DNA of 64,000 bases from Ornithinimicrobium ciconiae (GTDB lineage Bacteria > Actinomycetota > Actinomycetes > Actinomycetales > Dermatophilaceae). The position numbers and the translations under genes were made by a program. The DNA lies in contig NZ_CP041616.1 in the NCBI RefSeq assembly GCF_007197575.1, positions 3,534,001 to 3,598,000 on the forward strand, in the 5' to 3' direction. The notes under the pieces are model-generated. The model ran no database searches. It saw only the letters and a program-made list of their open reading frames with translations, and had not been told where the DNA came from. Numbering within the stretch: the first letter of the stretch is position 1; each line of letters opens with the position of its first letter. Positions 43,352-52,378 of this stretch are shown here, in pieces.

Positions 43352-43425
43352 TGCCCCCGGCGGGATTCGAACCCGCACTGGACCCATTTTAAGTGGGCTG
43401 CCTCTGCCGGTTGGGCTACGAGGGC
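43352..43425 (-). tRNA. Class I tRNA with UAA anticodon (nominally Leu, short variable arm)
   Basis: On the minus strand the acceptor GCCCTCG pairs with CGGGGGC, a D-arm GCCC...GGC follows, and the anticodon stem GCCCA/TGGGT closes the loop CTTAAAA (anticodon TAA at 43391-43389). A 5-base variable loop (CCAGT) and a T-arm GCGGG-TTCGAAT-CCCGC complete the cloverleaf. CCA is not encoded. A UAA anticodon implies leucine, but leucine tRNAs are class II with a long variable arm, which is missing here. Similar tRNAs are, as I recall, conserved in actinobacteria. Charging identity is uncertain. Confidence 0.85.
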
Positions 43426-43474
43426 CAGCGGCAAGCCTACCCAGCGTCGGGACCGGGCAGTTCATCCACGCTGC

Positions 43475-43565
43475 GACCTACGAAACCGCTATCAGAATAC
43501 GGTTCCGACCTACGAAACCGTTACCAGAATGCGGTTCCGACCTACGAAACCGTGATCATAATGCG
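43475..43565. repeat. 32-bp tandem repeat, 2.8 copies, beside the tRNA
   Basis: Units starting GACCTACGAAACCG begin at 43475, 43507 and 43539 (the last partial). Within each, CGAAACCG and CGGTTCCG form an imperfect hairpin. The array is more A-rich than its surroundings and lies between the tRNA and the lipoprotein gene. There are too few copies and no spacers of CRISPR type. Confidence 0.88.
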
Positions 43566-43630
43566 CGGGTCGTACGAGCCCCTGCAGGCACTGGGGGGTC
43601 GCTATCATGGTGGCCTGGAGGGGAGATCTT

Positions 43631-44419
43631 GTGGCTGTGACCGGTTGGCGACGGACGTCCGCGCTCGTGACCGCCCTGGCGCTCGCGCTGGCTGCGTGCT
43701 CACCGGGCGAGAGCGACACTCCCCAAGCGGAGCAGGACAGCCCCCCACCCGCCCCGGCGGTCACCATGCCGCTGGAGACCGGAGCCTCCGAGTCCGAACC
43801 GACCTCAGGACCAACCGTTCCCGGCCAGTGGGACCCGAAGTCCTGGGAGCCGACGGTCCACGTCAGTCAGGTCAGGCTCTCAGCAGCAGATCGTGAGCAG
43901 TGGCGCACCGAGTACCTCGCCGGCATGGCCAGAGATCTCGACGGATCGGCTCCCAACGTAGCGCTGGAGCGCTGGGTCCACCCGCGCGCCGAGTGGGACA
44001 GCGTCATGTCCGGGTGCATGACCGACTCCGGGTTCTCGCTCGAGGTTGAGGACGGCAGCATCTCCTACCCAGCAGGTCCGCCGCCGGCCGACCAGTTGTC
44101 CGCGTGGGATCTGGCCTGGTACGAGTGCAATGCGAGGTTCACTCCGGACCCCGACTACAGCCAGGACTGGACGCAGGAGCAGATCGGCCTGGTCTATGAC
44201 TACTGGGACCAGTACTTCATCCCATGTATGGAGGCCCACGGCGTGCCCGTGAACAGGGCAAACCAACCGAGCCGAGAGACATATATCTCGACATTCTTCA
44301 CTCCGCAGCGCACCTGGTGGCCCAGCCAGTACCTCGAGGTGCTATCGGAAACGGAGCAGGACCGGCTGACCCCGATCTGCCCGCCGTATCCCCCGGACGA
44401 GGTCTTCTTCGGCTCCTGA
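43631..44419 (+). CDS. Predicted lipoprotein, unknown family
   Basis: A 262-residue protein from GTG 43631 (GGAGGGGAG upstream) with a signal and lipobox LALAAC, followed by an acidic Pro/Ser linker (about 30-65). A Trp/Tyr/Cys-containing domain follows (SGCMTDSGFSLEV, WYECNARFTPDPDY, YFIPCMEAHGVPV, ICPPYPPDE), with cysteines that could form disulfides. C..C.. patterns with M/E-rich surroundings occur in actinobacterial lipoproteins of unknown function. It follows the 32-bp repeat array. Confidence 0.68.
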   Translation: MAVTGWRRTSALVTALALALAACSPGESDTPQAEQDSPPPAPAVTMPLETGASESEPTSGPTVPGQWDPKSWEPTVHVSQVRLSAADREQWRTEYLAGMARDLDGSAPNVALERWVHPRAEWDSVMSGCMTDSGFSLEVEDGSISYPAGPPPADQLSAWDLAWYECNARFTPDPDYSQDWTQEQIGLVYDYWDQYFIPCMEAHGVPVNRANQPSRETYISTFFTPQRTWWPSQYLEVLSETEQDRLTPICPPYPPDEVFFGS

Positions 44420-44468
44420 GTGTGCTCAGACACCGGGTGCCTGGCCTATCGAACGACCGCCACGACAG

Positions 44469-45356
44469 TCACAGGGACGCGATGACCTCGTCCAGCATGG
44501 CCTCGGTGAGTTTGCCCGTGAAGGTGTTCTGCTGACTGACGTGATAACTGCCGACCAGCCGCACCGTCCGGCCGTGCGGGGTCGTCAGCTCAGCAGTGGC
44601 ACCGTGGCCGAACTTCGGCTTGGGCCGCGGCACGACCCACCCCATCTCGCGGACCGTGCGCAGCGTGGCGTCCCAGCCGATGGAGCCCAGCGCGAGGATC
44701 GAGCGCAGGGTCGGCTCGGCGAGCTCCAACTCTCGGTGCAGCCACGGCGCACAGGTGGCCTTCTCCGCCGTGGTCGGCTTGTTCTGCGGCGGCGCGCACC
44801 GGACCGCCGAGACGATCCGGATCCCCTGCAGCTCCAGCCCGTCACCGGCATGCTCACTGCTGGCTTGGGTGGCGAAGCCCCCACGGTGCAGCGCGGCATA
44901 GATCCAGTCCCCCGACCGGTCGCCGGTGAACATCCGTCCGGTGCGGTTGGCCCCGTTGGCCGCCGGCGCCAGGCCCACGACCAGGACCGGGGCACCTGCC
45001 GGGCCGAAGCCCGCCGCCGGTCGACCCCAGTAGGGCTGGGCCGCAAACGACGCGCGCCGGCCCGTCGTGGCCACCGACTCGCGCCAGTCCACCAGGCGGG
45101 GGCAGGCACGGCATACCGTCACCATCGCGTCGAGCTCCGCCGTGGTCTGTGCCCGGCTGGCCAGCCGGGCCACCTGGGTGGCGGTGCGGGCGACGGCAGT
45201 GTCGGCGGTGGCGGGGTCACCGGGCCAGCCCGTGCCGGGCGGCACCGGGGAGGGGAACTCCTGGCCGGTGAGGGGGTGCGGGTCGGTGTGCTCCGGCGTG
45301 GCGGGGCTGCCCGGCGAGTCGGTCTCACCAGGGGGCCGCGAGCCGGTGCCGGCCAT
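44469..45356 (-). CDS. Family 5 uracil-DNA glycosylase (UDGb type)
   Basis: A base-excision repair enzyme removing uracil and some deaminated purines. The 295-residue protein has a 75-residue Pro/Thr-rich N-terminal extension, the 4Fe-4S cysteines 82, 85, 187 and 202 (CRACPRL, RCAPP, TCAPW), motif A GLAPAANGANRTGRMFTGD and motif B GSYHVSQQNTFTG. Family 5 lacks the polar Asp/Asn of other families in motif A, as here. The ATG is at 45356. It lies 13 bases after ppx on the same strand and may be the last gene of the eno-ftsB-DUF501-ppx run. Confidence 0.93.
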   Translation of the reverse strand: MAGTGSRPPGETDSPGSPATPEHTDPHPLTGQEFPSPVPPGTGWPGDPATADTAVARTATQVARLASRAQTTAELDAMVTVCRACPRLVDWRESVATTGRRASFAAQPYWGRPAAGFGPAGAPVLVVGLAPAANGANRTGRMFTGDRSGDWIYAALHRGGFATQASSEHAGDGLELQGIRIVSAVRCAPPQNKPTTAEKATCAPWLHRELELAEPTLRSILALGSIGWDATLRTVREMGWVVPRPKPKFGHGATAELTTPHGRTVRLVGSYHVSQQNTFTGKLTEAMLDEVIASL

Positions 45357-45369
45357 CAGGGCGACCGAC

Positions 45370-46311
45370 CTAGCCCGCGGTGGCCTGGGAGAGGGCGATG
45401 CCGTCGAGGATGTCGTGCTCGGAGGTGCGCACGGTGGTCAGGCCAGAGTCGTGGGCCAGTCGCTGGACAATGCTGCGCCACACCAGCGCGCCCGCACCGA
45501 TGACGTCGACCCGCCCCTCGTGCATATAGGGCAGGGCCGCCCGGTCGGCGCGACTCATCTGCACCAGCTCGGTGCAGGCGGCGATGACCTGCTCGACCGA
45601 CAACTCGGAGCCGTGGATCGCCTCGGGTCGATAACTGTCGAGGCGCAGGGCGTGCGCGGTGACGGTGGTGACCGACCCGGCCACCCCCACCAACGTGCTG
45701 ACCCCGGTGAGGTCAACCTGCTCTGCCGCGGCGTTGATCGCCACCGTGATGTCCCCCAGGGCCGGCCAGATCTCGGCCTCGGACGGCGGGTCGCTGCGCA
45801 GGTGCCGTTCGGTCATCCGGACACAACCGATGTCGACCGAGAGGGCCTGCTCGACGGTGGTGTCGCCCCGCACGAACTCGGTGGAGCCGCCGCCGATGTC
45901 GACCACCAGGTGGGGTGCTGCGGACCCCGCCAGCCCGCTGAGCGCTCCGGCGAAGGAGAGCGCGGCCTCCTGGCGTCCCGTGACCACCTCGGGGGTGGTG
46001 CCGAAGGCCGCGAAAGCCTGACGCACCCCGGCGACAAACTCCTCCGCGTTGGCTGCGTCGCGCGAGGCGGAGGTCGCTACGAACCGCACGGACTCACAGC
46101 CCTCCTGCTGGCACAGCGCCGCATAGTCGGCGGCGGCGGCCAGGGTGCGTGCCATCGGCTCGTCCCCGATCCGGCCGGTGGCGTCGACCCCGTGTCCCAA
46201 CCGGACGATCCGCATCTCGCGGTGCACGTCCTGCAGCTGGCCGTTCTCGACGTCGGCGATGAGCAGCCGGATCGAGTTGGTGCCGCAGTCGATCGCACCC
46301 ACGCGGCTCAT
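45370..46311 (-). CDS. ppx: Exopolyphosphatase/guanosine pentaphosphatase (Ppx/GppA)
   Basis: Degrades polyphosphate or converts pppGpp. The 313-residue protein has the ASKHA ATP-type motifs AIDCGTNSIRLLIAD (phosphate 1) and VVDIGGGSTEF (phosphate 2), with VGVAGSVTTVTA as the third. It is the short, two-domain form typical of actinobacteria. The ATG at 46311 overlaps the DUF501 stop (ATGA), as in the conserved block. Confidence 0.93.
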   Translation of the reverse strand: MSRVGAIDCGTNSIRLLIADVENGQLQDVHREMRIVRLGHGVDATGRIGDEPMARTLAAAADYAALCQQEGCESVRFVATSASRDAANAEEFVAGVRQAFAAFGTTPEVVTGRQEAALSFAGALSGLAGSAAPHLVVDIGGGSTEFVRGDTTVEQALSVDIGCVRMTERHLRSDPPSEAEIWPALGDITVAINAAAEQVDLTGVSTLVGVAGSVTTVTAHALRLDSYRPEAIHGSELSVEQVIAACTELVQMSRADRAALPYMHEGRVDVIGAGALVWRSIVQRLAHDSGLTTVRTSEHDILDGIALSQATAG

Positions 46312-46901
46312 GCGTCCCCTCCCCGCGGCGCGGCCTGGTCAGGTGTCTCTGCCACGGGCTCCGGCTCGTCGGGGTCGCAGCACCCGTCGTGCCACCACTG
46401 CGGCAGCGCCGCGAGCGCCTCATCACCGAGGGGGTTGATGCCCGGACCGACGGCCAGGGAGTGCGCGACCAGCACGTGCAGGCACTTGACCCGGGTCGGC
46501 ATGCCTCCGGCGGAGATCCCCTCGATCTCCGGGACCGAGCCCAGCTCGGCCCGGCGGGACAGATAGTCCTGGTGCGCTGCGGCATACGCCGCAGCCAGGT
46601 CGGGGTCGGTGGCAAGACGCTCGGTCATCTCGCGCATCATCCCGTCGCTCTCCAGAGTGGAGATCGCGCCGGTCAGGCGCGGGCAGGTCGCGTAGAACGA
46701 GGTCGGGAACGGGGTGCCGTCGGGCAGCCGGGGCTCGGTGCGGACCACGTCGGGGCATCCACAGGGGCAGCGGTGCGCGATCGCGACCACGCCCCGCGGC
46801 AGCCGGCCGAGCTGGCGGTGGATGGTGGCCAGGTCCTCCTCCGTCGGCGCCTGGTGGGGCTGGCCCGGGGTGCTCACGGGGTCAGGGACGCTCTGGGGCA
46901 T
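46308..46901 (-). CDS. DUF501 family protein
   Basis: A 197-residue cytoplasmic protein of unknown function found next to ftsB and ppx in most actinobacteria. It carries the family segments LGRLPRGVVAIAHRCPCGCP, LPDGTPFPTSFYATCPRL and GGMPTRVKCLHVLVAHSLA.GPG.NP.GD. The cysteine cluster CPCGCP and the further cysteines could bind a metal. The ATG at 46901 lies within the end of ftsB (20-base overlap), and its stop overlaps ppx. Confidence 0.9.
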   Translation of the reverse strand: MPQSVPDPVSTPGQPHQAPTEEDLATIHRQLGRLPRGVVAIAHRCPCGCPDVVRTEPRLPDGTPFPTSFYATCPRLTGAISTLESDGMMREMTERLATDPDLAAAYAAAHQDYLSRRAELGSVPEIEGISAGGMPTRVKCLHVLVAHSLAVGPGINPLGDEALAALPQWWHDGCCDPDEPEPVAETPDQAAPRGGDA

Positions 46902-47436
46902 CGGTCTCCGGCAGTCCTTCGTTGGCGGTGACCACCGACTCCCAGACCTGGCCATACCAGGGCCGATGGGCGTGCACGTCGTTGGTCACCGGGGTCATCC
47001 CCGGCAGCGGCTCGGTCAGTTCCTCACCGGTGTCGTCGAGCACCGTGAAGGCGACCTCGCCAGGCTTGACGAAGCGCAGCCGCTCGCGCGCCTGCTGCTC
47101 GACGAAGGAGTCGTTCTCCCAGCGAGCCAGCTCCTTCTCGATCGCGGTGATGTCCTCCTGCTCGGCCGCGATCTGCTGCTCTGCCTTGGAGATGGCCGCG
47201 CGCTGATCGAGATAGCCCCGCAACGTCGGGGTCAGAAACAGCCCCAGGAAACCGATGAGCACGATCAGCGCACCCAGGCGCCACAGGTGCGGGGGCGGCT
47301 GCCGCCGTCCGCTGCCGCTCGTCGCACTGGAAGTGCGGGGACCCTTGCGCGGTGAGCTGCCCGGACGTGGCCGCGAGGAGGGGCGCGTCGCGGCAGGTCG
47401 CGACGACCCGCGCGCGGGTCCGCGGCTGCTTGCCAT
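46882..47436 (-). CDS. ftsB: FtsB/DivIC-like septum formation initiator
   Basis: A bitopic division protein. The 184-residue product has a long basic Ser/Pro/Arg cytoplasmic N-terminus (1-50), one membrane helix (about 55-72: LGALIVLIGFLGLFLTP), then an extracytoplasmic coiled coil (RAAISKAEQQIAAEQEDITAIEKELARWEN). The family ending ERLRFVKPGEVAFTVLD follows. The ATG at 47436 follows AAAGGA. It lies between enolase and DUF501 as in Mycobacterium. Confidence 0.93.
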   Translation of the reverse strand: MASSRGPARGSSRPAATRPSSRPRPGSSPRKGPRTSSATSGSGRRQPPPHLWRLGALIVLIGFLGLFLTPTLRGYLDQRAAISKAEQQIAAEQEDITAIEKELARWENDSFVEQQARERLRFVKPGEVAFTVLDDTGEELTEPLPGMTPVTNDVHAHRPWYGQVWESVVTANEGLPETDAPERP

Positions 47437-47531
47437 CGGTGCGTCCTTTCTCCGGTATGCCGGGTGCTGCGTCCGTCGTGTCACTCAGGTCGGTCCGTGG
47501 TCGGGTCGGCGGGACCGGTCCGCCGCGGGGC

Positions 47532-48884
<1,353 letters not shown>

Positions 48885-49055
48885 CTAACGGCCCACCCTG
48901 CCCAACCCCCACCGGGCGCACCGCGTGGCGGCAATCCACCCCGCCGGACGAACCGGTGGCCGCCTGCACCTCGGGTGCTTTGATCACGCCCAGTGCACGA
49001 GTCGGCGGGGAGCGATAGCGTGAGCGGAAGTCGACCCTCGCCCAAGGAGTGCCAG

Positions 49056-49871
49056 ATGTCTGTGTCAACTACCGGTCCACGCGGGAGCAAGCTCGTCGAC
49101 CGCGTCGCCCTCGTCACTGGAGGCACCCGAGGCATCGGGGCCGCCATCAGCCGGAGCCTGGCCGACCAGGGAGCCACGGTGGCCATGGGGTTCGGACGGG
49201 ACCAACAGCGCGCCGATGAGTTTCTCGGTCAGTTGCGCGAGCAGTTCCCGGATAGCGCCTTCTCCGCGCACCAGGGCAACGTGGGTTCCGCCGAGGACTG
49301 CCGCCGCACGATCAAGGACGTCATCGCGCAGCACGGCCGGCTCGACATCCTGGTCAACAACGCCGGCATCACCCGCGACCGCACGGTGTTGAAGATGGAG
49401 GACGACGACTGGGATGCGGTGGTCCAGGTCAACCTCTCGGGCACCTTCTATATGGCTCAGGCCGCTCTGAAGCACATGCTTGAGCGTGGAACCGGACGCA
49501 TCGTGAATGTGTCCTCAATTATCGGCGAGATGGGCAATATCGGTCAGGCCAACTACGCCGCGTCCAAGTCGGGGCTCTTCGGTCTGACCAAGACCCTCGC
49601 CCGAGAGGCCGCCTTCCACCTGCAGCGGTCCGGCAAACTCAACGTGGACTCGATCGGACTGACGGTCAACACGGTCACCCCCGGCTACGTCAACACGGAG
49701 ATGGTCGAGGCGGTCCCCGAGAAGGTGCTCGACAAGATCAAGGGCCAGATCCCGATGGCTCGCCTCGCTGACCCCGACGAGATCGCACGCGTCGTGCACT
49801 TCCTCTGCGCCGACAGGTCCTCTTACATCACCGGACAGGTCTGGGGCGTCAACGGCGGCATGGATATGTGA
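49056..49871 (+). CDS. phaB: 3-oxoacyl/acetoacetyl-CoA reductase of the PHA cluster (PhaB/FabG-like)
   Basis: A short-chain dehydrogenase reducing acetoacetyl-CoA to (R)-3-hydroxybutyryl-CoA with NADPH. The 271-residue protein has the Rossmann motif VTGGTRGIGAAIS, NNAG and the catalytic Ser-Tyr-Lys in NVSSIIGEMGNIGQANYAASKSG, ending in YITGQVWGVNGGMDM. The GEMGNIGQANYAASK stretch resembles PhaB as well as FabG, and the PHA neighbours favour PhaB. The insertion FHLQRSGKLNVDSIG is longer than usual. The ATG at 49056 follows AAGGAG. A long inverted repeat terminates it. Confidence 0.85.
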   Translation: MSVSTTGPRGSKLVDRVALVTGGTRGIGAAISRSLADQGATVAMGFGRDQQRADEFLGQLREQFPDSAFSAHQGNVGSAEDCRRTIKDVIAQHGRLDILVNNAGITRDRTVLKMEDDDWDAVVQVNLSGTFYMAQAALKHMLERGTGRIVNVSSIIGEMGNIGQANYAASKSGLFGLTKTLAREAAFHLQRSGKLNVDSIGLTVNTVTPGYVNTEMVEAVPEKVLDKIKGQIPMARLADPDEIARVVHFLCADRSSYITGQVWGVNGGMDM

Positions 49872-49875
49872 CCCC

Positions 49876-49924
49876 CTCACTCGACAGGTGCGTCCGCGCA
49901 ACACGTGGGCACCTGTCGAGTGAG
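49876..49924. terminator. Bidirectional terminator between convergent phaB and PHA hydrolase genes
   Basis: CTCACTCGACAGGTGC (49876-49891) and GCACCTGTCGAGTGAG (49909-49924) are perfect 16-base complements separated by 17 bases. It starts four bases after the phaB stop and ends seven bases before the stop of the hydrolase gene on the other strand. Confidence 0.85.
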
Positions 49925-49931
49925 ACGGGAC

Positions 49932-51776
49932 TCAGTTCTGCGGCGAGGTGCCTTCGCGCGGGGCGTCTGCCTTCGCTGAGTCAGCCTTCACGCCTGTGGA
50001 CTCGCTGGCTGGCGCAGGCGTAGCAACCGGAGTCGGGTTTGCGGCCGGAGCCGACTTCGCCGGTGTGGCCTGGGCCGCCTGAGCGGGCTTCGTCGCCGGG
50101 GCCTCCTTCTCGGCGGGAGCCGACTTCGAGGCCGGTGTCTGCTTGGCAGCGGGAGCCTTGGCGACCGGGGCCTTCTTCTCGACCGGAGCCGACTTCGTGA
50201 CCGGTGCCTTCTTCGCAACGGGAGCCTCGGCCGCCGGAGCCGACTTCGTGACCGGTGCCTTCTTCGCAACGGGAGCCTTGGCCGCCGGGGCAGACTTCGC
50301 AACGGGAGCCTTGGCCACCGGAGTCGACTTCGTCACCGGAGCAGACGTCGCCACCGGAGCAGACTTCGCGGCCGGAGCCTTGGCCACCGGAGCCGACTTC
50401 GCAACGGGAGCCTTGGCCACCGGAGCCTTCTTCGCAACGGGAGCCTTGGCCGCCGGGGCCGACTTCGCCACCGGAGCCTTCTTCACAGCTGGGGCCTTCA
50501 CAGCTGGCGCCGCAGCGGTCCGTGCCTCGCGGGCATTCCTCTCCCTCACGCTGCGGAACAGTGGCGCCCAGTGCTCCGTCAGCGCGCGACGTCCCATGAA
50601 CAACCCAAGGTGCCCCGCCTCCACGAGGTGGCTGCCGATGTCCTTGGCCGGGGTGGACACGTGCTCAGCCAGCGCCCACACCTGCTCCGGAGGCGTGATG
50701 TGGTCATTGCTGCCGGCAAGCAGATGGATAGGCATGGAGATCCGGGAGAGGTCGACGGTCTCGTCTCCGACCCGGAGGACGCCGGCGGTCAGCTCGTTGT
50801 TGACGAAGAGGTGCTCGACAGTCCAGAGGTAGAAGGCGCCGGCCATGTCCTGCGGAGTCTCAAACCAGGAGACAAAGTCGCGATAGCGGTCCACGAACTC
50901 CGGGTCGTCGATGTGCGCCCACAGGTCTGCCAGGCGGCTTAGCTCTCCAGCGGGCTCCATCATCTTGAACCCGGCGACCTGGAAGTCGCCCTTGTGCACA
51001 CCGGCGTTGGCCTCCACGAGCGAACGGTAGATCCACATCGGGTCCTGGGTGGCCTGCTGCTCAGAAATCCAGTCGTGGATGGCGCTCTGTCCCGCGTGGA
51101 AATCGATCGGCGCAGCACCGATGGACAAAGAGGCAACGGCCTCCGGACGCAGCGCGGCATAGATCGTCGCCAGCCACCCGCCCTGGCAGTCCCCCACCAG
51201 GTTGACCGGGCCGCCGATCCACTTGACGGTCTCGTCCAGGACCGCGACGTAGTCCTCGATCGTGGTGTCCGCGGTCTGCGGGGTCGCGCCCAACCAGTCC
51301 AGGACATACAGGCGTGTCAACCCCTGCTCCAAGGCGGTGCGCACCTGGCTCTGCTCAGGCGTGTAGTCCACGATCGTCGAGGCGTGGCCCGCCTGAGGCG
51401 GCAGGAAGAGCGTCGGGACCACGTCCGCGCCCGACCCGGTGGAGAAGTCCAGCAGCCGCGCAGCGGGCCACTCGCGGACCACCTCAAAGGGGGTGGACCA
51501 GGTCGGACTCGGCCGGTCGAGGGCAGCAGACCAGAAGCGCTGCACGTCGTCGAGGACATCAAGTGGAGTGCTGCGTCGCGCCATCGCGGCGTTGGCATAG
51601 TCGATCCAACTGGTGGTCCAGGCCGCAGCAATGTCGAAGGCGGCGAACGTCCACCGCCGGACCTGTGGATCCGCACTGTGCTCCAGGTGCGCCCCGACGA
51701 TCGGCTCGAACGGGACGTCCGTCGCTGAGGTGGAACTGTCGGTTACCGGCGTTGGTTCGATCACTGCTTCGGTCAT
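49932..51776 (-). CDS. PHA-synthase-like Cys alpha/beta hydrolase with histone-like Ala-Pro-Lys tail
   Basis: A 614-residue two-part protein. Residues 1 to about 420 are an alpha/beta hydrolase with the nucleophile box GDCQGG (Cys197), Asp358 in GSNDHI and His389 in EAGHLGLF, a Cys-Asp-His triad like PHA synthases or related depolymerase-like proteins. Residues about 423-614 are low-complexity repeats of the type [K/S]APVAK with about one Lys per five residues, resembling histone H1 and the DNA-binding tails of PhaF/PhaM. Family known: such tails tether PHA granules to the nucleoid. Inferred: this enzyme links granule and chromosome. It stands between phaB and phasin. The ATG at 51776 follows AGGAG. 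Confidence 0.8.
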   Translation of the reverse strand: MTEAVIEPTPVTDSSTSATDVPFEPIVGAHLEHSADPQVRRWTFAAFDIAAAWTTSWIDYANAAMARRSTPLDVLDDVQRFWSAALDRPSPTWSTPFEVVREWPAARLLDFSTGSGADVVPTLFLPPQAGHASTIVDYTPEQSQVRTALEQGLTRLYVLDWLGATPQTADTTIEDYVAVLDETVKWIGGPVNLVGDCQGGWLATIYAALRPEAVASLSIGAAPIDFHAGQSAIHDWISEQQATQDPMWIYRSLVEANAGVHKGDFQVAGFKMMEPAGELSRLADLWAHIDDPEFVDRYRDFVSWFETPQDMAGAFYLWTVEHLFVNNELTAGVLRVGDETVDLSRISMPIHLLAGSNDHITPPEQVWALAEHVSTPAKDIGSHLVEAGHLGLFMGRRALTEHWAPLFRSVRERNAREARTAAAPAVKAPAVKKAPVAKSAPAAKAPVAKKAPVAKAPVAKSAPVAKAPAAKSAPVATSAPVTKSTPVAKAPVAKSAPAAKAPVAKKAPVTKSAPAAEAPVAKKAPVTKSAPVEKKAPVAKAPAAKQTPASKSAPAEKEAPATKPAQAAQATPAKSAPAANPTPVATPAPASESTGVKADSAKADAPREGTSPQN

Positions 51777-51874
51777 GTCAGCAGACTCCTGTCGGACTCA
51801 CGGAAAAGGTGTGCGGCGGTGCCGACCCCGGCACTAGCTCCGCCGATGTTACGGGGACAGCGAGTGAGCATGAC

Positions 51875-51908
51875 TAAGGGGAGGCACCGTCGGTGGACGG
51901 CGCCTCCC
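51875..51908 (-). terminator. Hairpin terminator after the phasin gene
   Basis: AGGGGAGGC (51875) pairs with GCCTCCCCT (ending 51908), and the inner CCGTC/GACGG extends the stem around GGTG with one mismatch. It lies 22 bases past the phasin stop (minus strand), making the phasin message separable from the downstream hydrolase gene. Confidence 0.8.
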
Positions 51909-51929
51909 CTCAGGCGATGATGCTCAGAG

Positions 51930-52214
51930 TCACTTCAGGGCGTCACGAGCGGCGCCGGTGAAGACCTTGGTGATCGAGGTGATGTAGTCGCTGTGGGCCT
52001 TGGTGATCGCGGAGATGACCTCGTTCTGGGTCGAGTCCGCGGCCTGCTGCGAGAAGGACAGCATGTCGGTCAGCGTCTTCTCGTAGACGTCCAGCGAGAC
52101 GTTGCCGTTCTGCTTGGCGGCCGTGATGAGCTTCTCGTTGAGCTCACGGATGCGGCCCGCGGTGGCCTCAAGGTCGGCGGTCACGTTCTGGGCGGTGGTC
52201 TTGGCGTCAGCCAT
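51930..52214 (-). CDS. phaP: Phasin-like PHA granule protein
   Basis: A 94-residue, almost fully helical amphipathic protein (ATAGRIRELNEKLITAAKQNG, YEKTLTDMLSFSQQAADSTQNEVISAITKAHSDYITSITKVFTG). Length, composition and placement beside phaC fit a small phasin that coats granules. The ATG at 52214 is preceded by GAGGAGA. Its upstream region contains a striking 20-bp palindrome and an extra half-site, the expected place for a PHA-responsive repressor. Its own terminator follows. The family cannot be proven from motifs alone. Confidence 0.8.
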   Translation of the reverse strand: MADAKTTAQNVTADLEATAGRIRELNEKLITAAKQNGNVSLDVYEKTLTDMLSFSQQAADSTQNEVISAITKAHSDYITSITKVFTGAARDALK

Positions 52215-52272
52215 GGTGATTCTCCTCAGGTGTGGGGATCTGGTGCCTGCAGGAAGTCTTCCCTCGCTGCTT

Positions 52273-52301
52273 GTTAGCAACGTTAGCAGACATCTGCTAA
52301 C
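52273..52301 (-). promoter_or_regulatory. Palindromic operator upstream of the phasin gene
   Basis: GTTAGCAGA and TCTGCTAAC flank CA to make a 9+9 perfect palindrome (52282-52301), and GTTAGCAA at 52273 repeats the half-site. The centre is about 78 bases upstream of the phasin ATG, in an A/T-richer patch likely to hold the promoter. The neighbouring XRE regulator is the natural candidate binder; no second copy of this site was seen at phaJ. Confidence 0.7.
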
Positions 52302-52378
52302 ACGGTCAAATGCGCGTATGCCGTGGGGCCGGGCACACCGCGTTCCTCACCGCGCGCCGCTCCGGTCCGCGCTGCGGG

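Noticed and set aside
43475..43565. CRISPR array
   Set aside because: Units follow each other without spacers, only 2.8 copies exist, and no cas gene is near.
50143..50832. Repetitive Ala/Gly/Phe protein (ATGAFFATGA-type) on the plus strand
   Set aside because: It is the reverse reading of the Ala-Pro-Lys tail of the PHA hydrolase and has no start signal of its own.
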